Assembly: GCA_019775845.1 (NCBI GenBank)
Contig: JADQAV010000009.1
Coordinates: 868,001 to 932,000, forward strand
Source: Myrmaecium sp. VS I D KN 1
Lineage: Eukaryota; Ascomycota; Dothideomycetes; Valsariales; Valsariaceae
Direction: 5' to 3'
DNA: 64,000 bases
Shown: positions 20,658 through 32,109 of the stretch, piece after piece
Position numbering within the stretch: the stretch's first letter is position 1
How the letters are laid out: every line of letters begins with the position of its first letter
The notes under the pieces: model-generated
Database searches by the model: none
Seen by the model: only the letters and a program-made list of their open reading frames with translations
Told to the model about the DNA's origin: nothing
Program-made: the position numbers and the translations under genes

Positions 20658-21569
20658 TTTCGTGCTGTTCATGGGTGGTTTTGTCTCATTCTACTTAATA
20701 TATGGCAACAGCAATTGCGCAACATGCCAGGCATCAGGTTTCTATCCTTCGTGATTATGTAGATATCCGATTACATCCATGTTACCTTGATATATTGAAA
20801 TTGTTCTCTTAGGTGAGGCTCTCCATTGAGGGTAACAGGGCCCCTGCAAGGTCAGAATGAAACAGAATTCGGCTTGTAAGACGAAATGGAAATGTTTACA
20901 TAATACCGACATCTATGGGCTAGGACGATGGATATCAACTCGGGCAAGCCGAAGGGATTGATTGAGATATATTTAGTTTAGCACGAGGGGGAAAGAACAT
21001 ACGCACGTTGGTGTCAAAAGTCATTCTCAGGCACCCAGGCATCAACCAGGCAAAACAGAGCCATCGATTGAACTGATCGATCACCACCACTTAATGAGCT
21101 CTTGTATTGATTATCTATACTGCTGAGGTATATTTGTGATGCGCGTACGTATCTCATCTCTAGTGATCTTATTGTGTTGAATTGTCACATTCAGATGAGC
21201 ATCAGATTGATACCTTAGTGCCTGAGAAAGACTTTTGAACCCGACGTGTACGGAGTATTTATGACTTGTTTGATTGTCGTATGATGAATTTCAGCTTTCA
21301 GGAGCGTTGAAGGAAACGCAGCCTTTGGTCTCGACCTTCCAAGCTTTTCCGGAGGGAGATCTTATCTTATCGTTGGACTTGATATCATCAACTCCCCGCT
21401 TCCGATTCGCCCCTCGACTCCCGTCAGCCCTACAACCATTACCAAGCAACCTCACTACGAACTTATTTCTGCTCGCTCTGACTTTACTTGACAAGGCTTT
21501 ACGACACAACAAATATCGACAATAGCTTTTCGTCCGAGAAAGTTCATATTATTCAGTTTGTTGTCGGTT
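20658..21569. other. Intergenic upstream of NBP35
   Basis: This 912-bp gap contains 5'-flanking sequence of tRNA-His and the NBP35 promoter and leader. The open frame at 21274-21525 ends just before the NBP35 start and looks like leader sequence. No repeat was recognised. Confidence 0.5.
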
Positions 21570-22647
21570 ATGGCGCCTTCTCTCGAGGAGCCTACGCAGC
21601 AGGTCGACCTCGCCGCCCCTCTGAAGGCGGCGCCTAAGTTGGTTGCGCCGGAGCCAGGTATGTTCCACTGGCACCTGATTGCCGGACTACAAGCTGACTC
21701 CAATTCCCGTAGAGCACTGCCCTGGTCCCGAATCTCAACAAGCCGGTAAGGCAGACTCATGCGCCGGGTGCCCGAACCAAGCCATCTGCGCAAGCGCCCC
21801 GAAAGGCCCCGACCCCGACATACCAGTCATTACCGAGCGCCTCTCTTCCGTCAAACACAAGGTTCTCGTCCTTTCTGGGAAGGGCGGCGTGGGCAAGTCG
21901 ACTTTCAGCAGCATGCTATCGTGGGGATTCGCGGCGAACTCGGATTCTCAGGTCGGGCTCATGGACACGGATATCTGCGGACCGAGCATTCCGAAAATGA
22001 TGGGGGTTGAGGAAGAGACGATCCACATTAGCGCAGCCGGCTGGAGCCCGGTATACGTTGCTGATAACTTGGGGGTCATGAGTGTGCAGTTCATGCTGCC
22101 GAACCGGGACGATGCGGTCATCTGGCGGGGGCCGAAGAAGAACGGTCTGATCAAGACATTCCTGAAGGACGTAGAATGGGGCGACTTGGACTTCCTAATC
22201 GTGGATACGCCGCCAGGGACCAGCGATGAGCATCTCAGCGTTAACAGCTTCCTGAAGGAGGCCGGTGTGGATGGAGCGGTGATCATCACGACACCTCAAG
22301 AAGTGAGCTTGCTGGACGTTCGAAAAGAGATCGACTTCTGCAGAAAGGCCGGGATCAGGATTCTCGGTCTGGTGGAGAACATGTCAGGCTTTGTTTGCCC
22401 GGGTTGCAAGCACGAAAGTCAGATTTTCAGGGCTACCACCGGCGGCGCGAGGAAGCTCGCAGAAACGGAGAACATTCCTTTCCTCGGCGCTGTACCACTG
22501 GACCCGAGGATCGGAATGGCGTGTGATTACGGGGAAAGCTTTCTGGACAACTTCCCGGACAGCCCAGCCTGTGACGCTTTGAAGGGGGTGGTGAGGGCCG
22601 TAGCTGAGCAGATGGGGCTGGAGGGCGATGAGGTTTTGCCGGAGTAG
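21570..22647 (+). CDS. NBP35: Cytosolic Fe-S cluster assembly scaffold ATPase Nbp35
   Basis: A P-loop ATPase that with Cfd1 builds [4Fe-4S] clusters in the cytosol for nuclear and cytosolic enzymes. Exons are 21570-21657 and 21713-22647 (55-nt intron), giving 340 aa. The N-terminal ferredoxin-like cysteines are C32, C46, C49 and C55 (spacing 13-2-5), which separates Nbp35 from Cfd1. The deviant Walker [10 protein letters not shown] is at about 85-93, followed by [11 protein letters not shown] and [11 protein letters not shown]. The bridging cluster motif CPGC sits in [13 protein letters not shown]. All key residues are present and the start is the only good ATG. Confidence 0.96.
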
Positions 22648-23953
22648 GGTTGGACAACGTGTAGAAGCGTTGGTACGTTCATGATATCCTGGATTTCAGA
22701 TGCATTTTCGCAAAGGGAGCATGTACAGGCGTTTACAGGAGATCACTTTGATACCAGAAAGATTTAGCGGCATCTATATATCACATATTCTCGAAGACTT
22801 CCTTCTCCCAGGCTTGGTTCGGCGAAGTTCTGATGAAACGAATTCATTAGCTCTTGCATTTGCCGGTCACCTTTTCGCATCACAGCCAACATCACACTCA
22901 CTCCTGTTTCTTCAAATGCCGTTGCAGCAGTTCCTCAGTCCTAGAACCTGCACCACTCCTCACCCTAAAGCAACGGCATGAGTGTCGACTACGAAAGAAT
23001 CGACCTTTGTCCGTCTACACCGTCGCGCGAGAGGGAGATAACAGGGCGAATGGAAAGGGGTTGGCAAGCCGGGAGGAAGATGGGACAGGACGATAATCAT
23101 TAGATAATGAAGAGATCCTTCGGGCCCAGGGAAATTATACCAAGCTCAGGAGGAGAAGGAAGGGAAGATGGAGAGAGGCCTCCAATTCCATGGAGATGCT
23201 TGCTTACGACACCCTGATATATACGTTCTCATGATCTGACCTACATTTTTCATGCAACGAAAGAAGATGTCTGCTAAGGGACATGTTCATGCTGTTAATC
23301 GCGTGTAACAGTTGGTGGGTGCATATGCGAGTGTATAAAATGTCCAGGAACCTAAGTAGGGGTAGACCCGCTTGTGCCCCGCCCTTGGAGATGAGGGAGA
23401 TTAGCCCGGTCACTGGCCAGCATGGGGCGTTGCGAGCGGCGGCACAGGTGGGGGAGGTCAGGGACATCAGCCCCTTCGGTTCGAGCTTTCAGCCCTGTGT
23501 GGCTCCTGTGGCTCCCGTGGCCCCACAATCAAGTCGTTAGGTGCGACTGGCAGTCCCTTGGCGACAAGGCTTCAGCTGCATTCGGCTCGCGCTCGAGCAA
23601 TGGAGTCCCTCAGGCATCGTAATCAGCTGCTGTGCAACTGGCGAGCTGATCTTCTCAGCCACGATAACCACAACATCACATCCTCTTCCAACCATCTCTT
23701 CTTCCTCCTCCGGCCATTGCCTCCCCTCTGCTTTTTCTCGCCACTCCTTCCTTCGCGCGCCTCTCCCCCTTCCCTCTCCCTTTCTTCCCTTCCTTTACGG
23801 CCAAGGCTCCTCGTCGCTCACCGCGGCCAGCATCCTGGTCGACTTCTGCGCGGTTCCCCTCGCGACGCTTCCAGGTTTCACGGATCACACTCTTTGATAG
23901 CATTGGCCGCATAGTTCAATCCCGGACTCGACAGCTCAACCAATCCCCCGAGA
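22648..23953. other. Intergenic NBP35-PhoD phosphatase
   Basis: This 1.3-kb gap holds no supported gene. The stretch 23680-23800 is strongly CT-rich, typical of a fungal leader for the downstream gene. Short frames at 23204-23914 on both strands overlap and lack protein character. Confidence 0.5.
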
Positions 23954-26334
23954 ATGGAAACCGAAAGATCTCTTGACAAGCTGGAGCATCAGCAAAATAT
24001 GCCCGATGGCGGCGGCGTCGCCAATAGCCACGCGGCGCCGAAGCACAGCACCGTCCCTGGCGCAGCTCTTGCTACTCTCGGCGAGCAGTTCACGAGCAAT
24101 GAGAAGCGGAGCCATGCGGTGGACCCGTCCTCGACAGAGAAACCCGTGGTCGAGAATGAGAGCGAAGGAGTGCCAGGCATTGGCACTGGGCCGCAGGTGA
24201 TAAGCACGGCAGACGGTCTAGAAGTGATTTGCGGACCGCTGCTGAACTATAAGCACATGGAGAACGCCGCGACGGGATCGCCCACTTGGCATGGATCCGT
24301 TCTCATTGTGTGCAAGCCCGGACAGCAGCAACCCGAGCTGAGGCTGCGTTGTTTAGGTCCAGTGGGAAACGCGCAGGTCGCAAATGGTACAGGCGAACAG
24401 CGTAGCTTTCGTGCCATCAAGCTCTACGAGGATCCGCGCAAAGCTTTCTGGCGCTTCGATATCGACCTGCCTTTTCAAGACTTTGAGGCTGCGTGGGAAT
24501 ATGCGATCCCCCATCTCAGGATAGTAGTTGGTGACCGCCGGAGTGACCCTGCCGTCAAAACGTTCGTGGTTCCTTCCAAGGCACAGTCTATGCGTATTCT
24601 ATTCCACTCTTGCAACGGCTTCAGCGTTGGTACGGACGTCGATGCCTGGTCTGGTCCTGCTCTCTGGAACGATGTGCTTCGCATGCATGTGCAGAAGCCT
24701 TTTCATGTCATGATAGGAGGAGGTGATCAAATTTACAATGACGGAGTCCGGGTTGACGGCCCATTGCGCGAATGGACAAACATTGCCAATCCGCACAAGC
24801 GACGCGAATATCCGTTCAATGAAGAGATGAGAGCGAAGTGCGACGAATACTACTTCAACAATTACATTCGGTGGTACGGCACCGAGCCATTCGCGACCGC
24901 TAACGGACAGATCCCCATGATCAACATCTGGGACGACCACGACATCATTGATGGTTTCGGCAGTTATACGGACCACTTCATGAGATGCGCAGTCTTCCGG
25001 GGCATTGGTGGAGTGGCGCACAAGTGAGTCTGATCCCCTTTGGTGGTGGGCAACACACTAACCAATGATGCTTCAGGTACTACATGCTCTTCCAGCATCA
25101 TGTTGTTCCGCCTAAAAGCACCTTTACAACGGATGCCCCGAAGACCATGCATGCTGACCCGGAGACTGGGACTCCTGCGGACCCGGTACAGCTGAAGGAC
25201 ACGTTCGTGGCTACAGGTGTTCCCGAAGACCCGTCGTACATCATCGGACCAAAGCCTGGCCCTTACGTCGAGGAGCGTAGTCGTTCAGTCTATTGTCAAC
25301 TAGGCGCGCGCATTGCTTTCCTGGGGATCGATGCGCGTACCGAACGCACCCGCCATCAGATCAACTATCCGGAAACCTATGACCTTCTGTTCAGCCGCGT
25401 GCAATCGGAAATTCAAGCCAACAAAGAGATCAGGCATTTGATCTTGCTTTTGGGCGTGCCTATCGCCTACCCACGCCTCCAATGGCTCGAGAATATCTTT
25501 CATTCTCCGATCATTGGACCGGTCCGTTTCCTCAACAAACGATTCGGCGTTGCGGGAGGGTTCTTCAATCAGTTCGATGGGAACGTCGACCTTCTAGATG
25601 ACTTGGATGATCATTACACTGCCCACCAGCATAAGCATGAGCGCAGGGAATTGGTACAGCGTCTTCAGAAGCTCGCGAAGGAGCTTTCTATCCGTGTTAC
25701 TATCCTTGGTGGCGACGTTCATCTTGCAGCTGTGGGGCGCTTCTACAGCAACCCCAAACTCGGCATTCCCTCCGAGCGAGATCATCGCTACATGCCAAAC
25801 GTCATCAGCTCTGCCATCACCAACAAGCCTCCTCCGATGGCGGTTGCGAATCTGCTTGCCCGGCGCAACAAGATTCATCACCTCGACCATGAGACGGACG
25901 AGACGTTGCTGGAGATCTTTGACCGTGACCCGGGTACCGCAGCAGCCACCACCAACGGCACTCAGATCAAGAAAAAGACCGCAGACAAGAACCACTGCAC
26001 GATGCCATCGCGCAACTACGCCATCCTCTGCGAATCACAGCACCAGGACGTCTTCACGGCAGCCAGTAACGGGGCCGCGCCCGGCACGGCAGACAGCCAG
26101 ACCTCCAACCCGATCGCCCCGAAGGCGAATCCTCGCCGGCCCATCCACGCCGGAGAGGAAAGCGCGGGGACAGGCCATCCTGCCGCGCCGGGCTTGACGC
26201 CGACTGGGCTCTGCGGCAAGTACGGTCTGGATGTGACGCTCCGGGTAGAGATCAGCCCGAAGGATCCGGAGGGCCACACGGACGGCTATGGGTTCTCGGT
26301 GCCGGCGCTGCATATGGGACCGTATGAAGGATGA
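23954..26334 (+). CDS. PhoD-like phosphatase, fungal long form
   Basis: A calcineurin-like metallophosphatase of the PhoD family, substrate unknown. Exons are 23954-25023 and 25077-26334 (53-nt intron splitting the Lys codon of HKYYMLFQHHV), giving 775 aa. A disordered N-terminus (about 1-80) precedes a beta-rich domain with WRFDIDLPFQDFE. The phosphatase core has LFHSCNGFSVGTDVD, HVMIGGGDQIYNDG, MINIWDDHDIIDGFGSY, LGVPIAYPRLQWLENI and VTILGGDVHLAAVG, which carry the expected metal-binding Asp and His residues. After ISSAITNKPPP comes a low-complexity tail. No signal peptide is visible, so an intracellular site is likely. Fungal relatives are usually annotated only as PhoD-like phosphatases. 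Confidence 0.9.
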
Positions 26335-27406
26335 CCAGGGAGACATCTTCCTCTTCGTCCTAATGTTGTTTTCTTCCCCCGGTGTTTAGGGCTACCTCTC
26401 CAGTCAGTCTATATGCCGCGACTGTACACCCTTGACGGGTGTGTCTTAAAGGGGCCACCTCTGCACCAGCCGTTCCGCGTCGTGTTTACGGACGAGCGAT
26501 GTACTGTCTTTTGTTCATCCGTTTCTTTTCCTCTCTTCTTCTTGCTCAACACCATCTGTCTTTTGAAATTTTCTTTCTCCCCCTTTTTCTTCCCGTCCTT
26601 CTTTTCTCGGAGACTTTTTTTTGATTTACTTCTTTTTCTTTTGTTTCTTTTTCGCTAGTTAGTAAGGAATACCCCCCCCGATACACACAGACTGTATGTT
26701 CAGCCAAATCGTGCAAGTTCAGATTACCAAGATTAGAAAGTGCTTGTGACTTGAGTTACCACTATTGCTGCTGCTGCTGTTGCGTGGATGAGTTTGCCGG
26801 ATACGCCCCTTACCCTTAGCTAGAGGCGTATGTGTGTGTGTATATTGGTGTGCGCGGGACCGAAAGCACGATGAGCACGACGGACGGGATATATAAAGCG
26901 AAGGGTGACGAAGAGATGGAAGCAACAAAAACAAGGGGGAGAGACGAAAATTCTTACTTCTTTTTGCTTTTTGGAGAGTTCAATTTACTTGATACAGTAT
27001 GTAACCCAAACTCGCCGGCATCGCTACTATCAACGATCCGCAGCAGCCGCTGACGCAGCGAGCCTTGCAGCTGCTCGTGGCGCGTTTAGGCCTCGTCGTT
27101 TCCACTCCCATGATCAGTGACCAGTGCCGTCCATCGTTGTCTTCCGGCATTCGCAGGGAGGCCCGCAGGGTAGCCGCGGTCTGTCTCCCTTCCAGGCTCC
27201 ATGGCCCCCATCTAATCAAGGGTATCGATGGAAGATCTGACGTTGTGATTCGAGTTCGGGATTCTCCAACCTTCGGATCGCAAACTCCTGCATTTTCCTC
27301 ACTCCTCCGATGCTGCCTGCCTGCTCCAGACGCGAGTGCTCAGGTAGCTCAACACAAGATTTCTTCTGCCAGTGTCCGATCGGCAGTCCTTTTTGCAAGA
27401 TTAACC
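26335..27406. other. Convergent 3' intergenic region, pyrimidine-rich
   Basis: This gap separates the PhoD-like gene (+) from RRP42 (-). Bases 26515-26660 are a long C/T tract with T-runs that probably serves PhoD-gene termination. A short TG run (near 26831-26842) and a CTG/TTG run (near 26766-26780) are present. The plus-strand frame 27065-27667 overlaps RRP42 antisense and is rejected. Confidence 0.5.
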
Positions 27407-28566
27407 TCACTTTCCCACGACACTCTCCAGCGCATCCAAAACCTCCTCGCCGACGCCACCCTTCTTAAGCACCTCTTTGACGATACTCGCGATCAATCCC
27501 CTTCCCACACCACCTCGTGGGGGCGTCCACACTCCCTTCTTTGCCAATGCTTCCCGCGCCGCCACCGCTTCCTGCGCCGAGTTCGGCGCGGTTCCGCCCG
27601 TGGCAGGGTTCAGCGCGTTCGGGATACCCGGCGGCGTCAGCCGAGACGGCGGGTCGATGGTCCTTAGCGACAGGAGCTTCAGCTGTCCTTCCTTCCCCTC
27701 GATGGCGATGGAGACGGCCAACACGCCTTCGGCAACGGCGAGCTCGTCGGCGGCAGGATCGAAGAGGGTGGTTTTGCCTACGATGGCGACGAGGAGGGTG
27801 ACCGGCGGTCGGGAGATGGAAGACGGGTAGAGCGGGGTTGCGGCGGCCCAGTCGTCGCTGAAGAGGGGGTCTTCGTCGGATTGCGAGATCAGCTTCGGCA
27901 GGCGGGTGGAGAGGAGGGCGAGATGGGTGGTGAGAGAGAGAAGAGGGAGAGGATAGGAGAGCGGTTGGGAGAGTAGAAGGACCTGTGGCTTGTTAGTTGA
28001 GATTTCGAGAGTTTGAATCAGCCCGCTTCGAGGCGTTAGCTACGCACATCGATGTAGAGCTTCCAATGGAAGCGCATGTTGATAAACAGCCTGTCTTTGA
28101 GCTCTCCGTTCGCCAGCAGCGCTTCCGCCAGCATGCTCGACAGGAAGACCGGCAGCGCGTCGTCGTCACGGAATCCGGGGATCTCAATGCTCATCTCCAC
28201 CCAGGAATTCTCGCCCATGCCCTTCCGTCGGCTCGCATCGCGCGCCTCCGCATCATCCTCGTCGTCCATCTCGACGTCCGCCTCGGCGCCGGTGCCTAGG
28301 TGGGGACCATGTTCGCCGGCGCTCGGTCGCCAGGCGGATTTCTCAACCTCGGCCTTGACGCCGACGATCGCTTCGGTGCCGTCCGCGAAGCAAATCCGTG
28401 CGCTGCCGTTTGCGCCGGGGAGGATGTCTGATTCGGCGACGAGGGGTCGGAACTGCGTCGACGTGCGTCCGTCGGGGCGGATCGGTGGGCTGAGAGAGAG
28501 AGAGTCGTAGAGGTAGGAGAGCTCGGCGGGGGAGAGGAGCACCTGGGCGGTCGGCGGCGGCGGCAT
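27407..28566 (-). CDS. RRP42: Exosome core subunit Rrp42 (RNase PH fold)
   Basis: One of six RNase PH-like ring subunits of the eukaryotic RNA exosome, catalytically inert in eukaryotes. Exons are 28566-28048 and 27982-27407 (65-nt intron), giving 364 aa. Family marks are LSPAELSYLYDSLSLSPPIRPDGR, QFRPLVAESDILPGANGSAR, ADGTEAIVGVKAEVE, LFINMRFHWKLYIDVLLLSQ, THLALLSTRLPKL and LLVAIVGKTTLFDPAADE. An acidic insert (about 95-110, DVEMDDEDDAEARD) and a longer C-terminal Pro/Gly-rich loop make it larger than the 265-aa yeast protein. The YLYDSL...IRPDGR start separates it from Rrp43. It is head-to-head with MCH1. Confidence 0.92.
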
Positions 28567-29043
28567 CGTCGACGGTTGTGAGGGAGTGGGGGAGTGGGGG
28601 GAGTGGTGATGATGATGTGGTGGTGGAGGAAGAGGATGCGGTGGATGCGGTGGACTGCGGTTGATGCGGGTGTGATATTTTTCGGCGATGATGTCTGGCC
28701 GGCCGGGGATCTCGAACTGGCCCGCGCGGACCGCGTGCAGCCTCTCACCGTGCTTTCCCAGGGCACGAATGCGGCCGGCTGCTGGCCGGACGTCGATGAC
28801 TACTGGATACTAACTACTAGGTGTAGCTGTTGGTTTGCAGTTGCCATTCGTCCTATCTTTCATCTCTCCTCTTCTCTCTCTCGTTTCTCTTCATATCTAT
28901 CCGAACTTCTTCATCTGCGCGACCCATTGGGTTCCCCTGGCTCGATGCCCTGGTAAAGCCGGAGCTGCTCCTACGCCCTACGCCATCCGCCCTCCGCCCT
29001 CCGCCATCCACCGTCACCACACCCTTGCTCGTGCAACCCTCCC
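28567..29043. other. Divergent promoter region RRP42/MCH1
   Basis: This 477-bp gap has a GGTGG/GATGATG-rich stretch near 28590-28660 and a CT-rich leader before MCH1 (28860-28910). No defined site was recognised. Confidence 0.5.
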
Positions 29044-30825
29044 ATGGCCCCGGTCATCGACAAGCTCGACTACCAGCCACCTCCGCCGGGCGCCCGTCGT
29101 CCGCTGCTCCGCTCCAACGACTCTCCTACCTCCTCCAACCGGCACAGCCAGGACACAAGCTACGCCGGCAGCTTCTTCGACCAGGTCGCTGAGGGCATCC
29201 AGCGTAAGGAACGGGCCAAGATGACGCGGGAGCTTGTCCGATACTCCGGGTTCGCCTGTGCGATTCTCAACTGCCTCTGTGCCGGTTCCATCACTGCATA
29301 CTCGCTTTACGGTCATCTCTTCCAGAGTCGGTTACGGTATTCGCAGTACCAGGTCAACATTGTCAGCGTCACCGCCGAGTTGGCCATGTACCTGCCGGTG
29401 CCGGCTTTCGGGTACCTCTGTGATCGCTACGGACCGGGGATACCTAGCTTGCTGAGCGGGTTCATGTTCGGCGTGGGCTATATACTGGCAGCATTCACAT
29501 ATCACAATGGCTGGCCGTTTGCGGTCATGGTGTTGGCTTTCATCGGCATTGGCATGGGGACCAGCTGCATGTACCTCTCCGCCGTGACGACATGTGCAAA
29601 GAACTTCGGACGAGGGAACCACAAGGGACTCGCTCTGGCAATGCCGATTGCCGCATTCGGGTTAAGCGGCATGTGGCAGAGCCAGGTTGGTAGCCGGCTG
29701 CTCTACGAACGTAATCCGGACGGGACCAGGGGAGATGTAGACGTCTTCCGCTTCTTCCTCTTCCTCGGTATCACCCTGCTCTGTGTCGGATGCGTCGGTT
29801 CAGTCGCCCTCCGCATCGTCGACGAGGAGGAGATGATCGATGAAGCCGTCGATGAGCTGGAGCGTAGCGGTCTCCTCGCAGAAGCTGACTTCTTCCACCG
29901 GGCCGCCCAGCAACACGGTTACGGAACCATGTCACACAGCGATCTTTCGGATTCTACTTACGCCTTCCTCCAGCGCGAGGCCGAGGACCTCAAGAACCGC
30001 CACCTCGAAGAACAGCGCAAGAAGAACTGGCTTCTTAACGCGGAGACTCGCCACTTTCTTTCGGATCCTACCATGTGGTGGCTGGCCGCGGGCTTCTTCC
30101 TCGTTACCGGGCCCGGCGAAGCCTTTATCAACAACCTAGGCACCATCATCCCCACCCTCGCTCCCCCGAACTCTGACAGCCCTACTACCTCTCCTGCCAC
30201 GCACGTCTCCATCGTTGCCATCACGTCTACCCTCGCTCGCCTAATTACTGGCACCCTCACCGACGTTCTCGCCCCGCAGGCCCAACCTGGCCAGCACCGC
30301 CGCGATCCCACCTCCCTCTCCAACAGCCTCGCCTCCCTCCCGGACGAAGCGCCCCTTGAATCCTCGCACCAACAGCGCCGCCTCACCATCTCCCGCATCC
30401 CGTTCCTCCTGACTTTCTCCCTCCTGCTTTCCCTCGGACAGGCCTTGCTCGCCTCTGGCGCCATTCAGAACCATGCAGACCGCTTTTGGATCGTCAGCTC
30501 GTTCATTGGCGCCGGCTACGGGGCGGTTTTCAGCCTGGTTCCCATCGTGGTGTCTGTCGTTTGGGGCGTCGAGAATTTCGGCACCAACTGGGGCATCGTG
30601 GCGATGGTGCCTGCGGTCGGCGCGGCGGTGTGGGGCGTGGTGTACGCCGGGGTGTACTCCAGAGGCGCGCAAGACGGAGGCGTGGCGGAGGAACTGTGTT
30701 ATGGGAAAAGCTGCTACGCCAGCACGTTCTGGGCGATGGCAGCGAGCGTCTGGATGGCCTGCGGGTTATGGATATGGGCGTGGCGGGGCAAGGGCGGGTG
30801 GATTAGCCGTGGAGTCGCGGTGTAG
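29044..30825 (+). CDS. MCH1: MFS transporter Mch1 (nodulin-like/monocarboxylate-transporter-like)
   Basis: A predicted vacuolar-membrane transporter of the major facilitator superfamily; the substrate is unknown even in yeast. Single exon of 593 aa, ATG at 29044. A hydrophilic N-terminus (about 1-65) is followed by six membrane helices (ILNLCAGS-type first helix written here as ILNCLCAGSITAYSLYG, then MYLPVPAFGYLCDRYGP, LAFIGIGMGTSCMY and FFLFLGITLLCVGCVG). A long acidic central loop with EEEMIDEAVDELERSG comes next, then six more helices from MWWLAAGFFLVTGPGEAFINNLG to FWAMAASVWMACGLW. The GPGEAFINNLGTI motif is characteristic of Mch1. The second half also carries a loop near DVLAPQAQPGQHRRD. 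Confidence 0.88.
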   Translation: MAPVIDKLDYQPPPPGARRPLLRSNDSPTSSNRHSQDTSYAGSFFDQVAEGIQRKERAKMTRELVRYSGFACAILNCLCAGSITAYSLYGHLFQSRLRYSQYQVNIVSVTAELAMYLPVPAFGYLCDRYGPGIPSLLSGFMFGVGYILAAFTYHNGWPFAVMVLAFIGIGMGTSCMYLSAVTTCAKNFGRGNHKGLALAMPIAAFGLSGMWQSQVGSRLLYERNPDGTRGDVDVFRFFLFLGITLLCVGCVGSVALRIVDEEEMIDEAVDELERSGLLAEADFFHRAAQQHGYGTMSHSDLSDSTYAFLQREAEDLKNRHLEEQRKKNWLLNAETRHFLSDPTMWWLAAGFFLVTGPGEAFINNLGTIIPTLAPPNSDSPTTSPATHVSIVAITSTLARLITGTLTDVLAPQAQPGQHRRDPTSLSNSLASLPDEAPLESSHQQRRLTISRIPFLLTFSLLLSLGQALLASGAIQNHADRFWIVSSFIGAGYGAVFSLVPIVVSVVWGVENFGTNWGIVAMVPAVGAAVWGVVYAGVYSRGAQDGGVAEELCYGKSCYASTFWAMAASVWMACGLWIWAWRGKGGWISRGVAV

Positions 30826-32109
30826 GATTACGGAGCAGTTGGTATATGAAGAGGTTGATGACCATCGGCGGACATCCTCTGGACAGAGCGTCCAAGCATA
30901 TGTCCAGCTGGCGATGAGGTGAGGCGGCATTGGCAAGCATCTGAGCATGAACGCTATCCTTTTTGTTTCTCTCTTTCTTATCTTTTCTCTGTCTATATTT
31001 CTCCTCTTACATGCTGCGACGTTTTCGCATCTTCTTCCCACTCTAGATTGCATCTACCACGCCTTTAGTGTCTCTCACTATCGTGGACCATCCCTTTCAC
31101 TTTCTTAGACACCGCGACGGGCGTTTTTATTATTTCTTTTAGAATTCCTTGCCTCGGACTTTTTCTTCTTCTTCATTTTTGTCTGTTTCCTTTCGAGTGT
31201 TGCGACGTTCTGCGACAAGGCTGCATAACCCGCCGTTGCTGAGGAGACCCATCGCACTCTCACGACATCTATTCTCAGAGGTACAACCGCGACTATCCGG
31301 TTCTAATCTAATTTTACTCCTCGAAGAGATCTTGAAACGCATGAGCGATTGGCAGGCTTGTGGCACCTCTTCCGGAGGCATTGACGCAAGAAGCGACCGC
31401 TTCGGCGGCGTGGTATCGAGAATTGATTTCCACTGCTTTGGAGTCGACTAATTCGCTAGGGTTCCTCGATTTGAATAATTCTTCTACTGAGACAGCAAGA
31501 CAATGCTGTCGTCGCGTGAGGCGCAATCTGGCGGGCGTTCCATCAATCCACGCTGGACGAGGAGTTGTTTCTGATCTCTCGGGTACGATGCTGTCAAACG
31601 TCATCCAGTTCCCCTCGAGCCGAAGAACGTGGATTTTTACATCTTGGATCAGTATAACACTAGGTTCCAGATCTATTCACTCATGCCTCCAAAGTAGAGG
31701 AAATTTACGCCATCGCTTGTCATTTTTTTAAAGGACTACTTATAAATCGCATTGCGATCACGATGTGAAACGCATGGTGAAGTCACGCAGCACCACCCGC
31801 GCCGTGTGATTCGTGCACGCCGTACGGAGTCGGCTACCGAACAGCGTCCGGCACGCCGTAGCAAGGCAATGTCTGAACGCCACGGGACGTCAAGGGCTGT
31901 CGACCATGGTGAGATGCTCGATAGATTGTCGAGATGCCAAAGGGAAAAGGGGATCGGCAATTTGAAGAGCGAGGTGCGTGACGCCGTCGCGGACGTCTCA
32001 CAGATCCCTTATGATCATTTGGATCCGAACGTCTTAAGGTCCCGTATCAGCTCTCGCGCCTCATGTTTCACCTCTTGTTTTCTCATTTGTCAAGCCTCTC
32101 ACTTTCATC
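30826..32109. other. Intergenic MCH1-ferric reductase
   Basis: No gene is supported in this 1.28 kb. The plus-strand frame 31360-31731 begins with a peptide of fair composition (ALTQEATASAAWYRELIS) but has no ATG and no convincing upstream exon. A TATAAAT lies at 31741-31747. The frame 31752-32129 reads into the next gene's leader and lacks character. Confidence 0.45.
31741..31747 (+). promoter_or_regulatory. Possible TATA box for the ferric reductase gene
   Basis: TATAAAT lies 363 bases upstream of the ferric-reductase ATG. It is the best TATA match in the gap, but it would imply a leader of about 330 nt, so the assignment is weak. Confidence 0.3.

Noticed and set aside
27065-27667. 200-codon plus-strand frame across the end of RRP42
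   Set aside because: It is antisense to conserved RRP42 exon 2 and lacks any domain.
31360-31731. Frame with a protein-like stretch ALTQEATASAAWYRELIS upstream of the ferric reductase
   Set aside because: It has no ATG. A stop lies just upstream in frame and no upstream exon with a good donor was found. The second half has no consistent composition.
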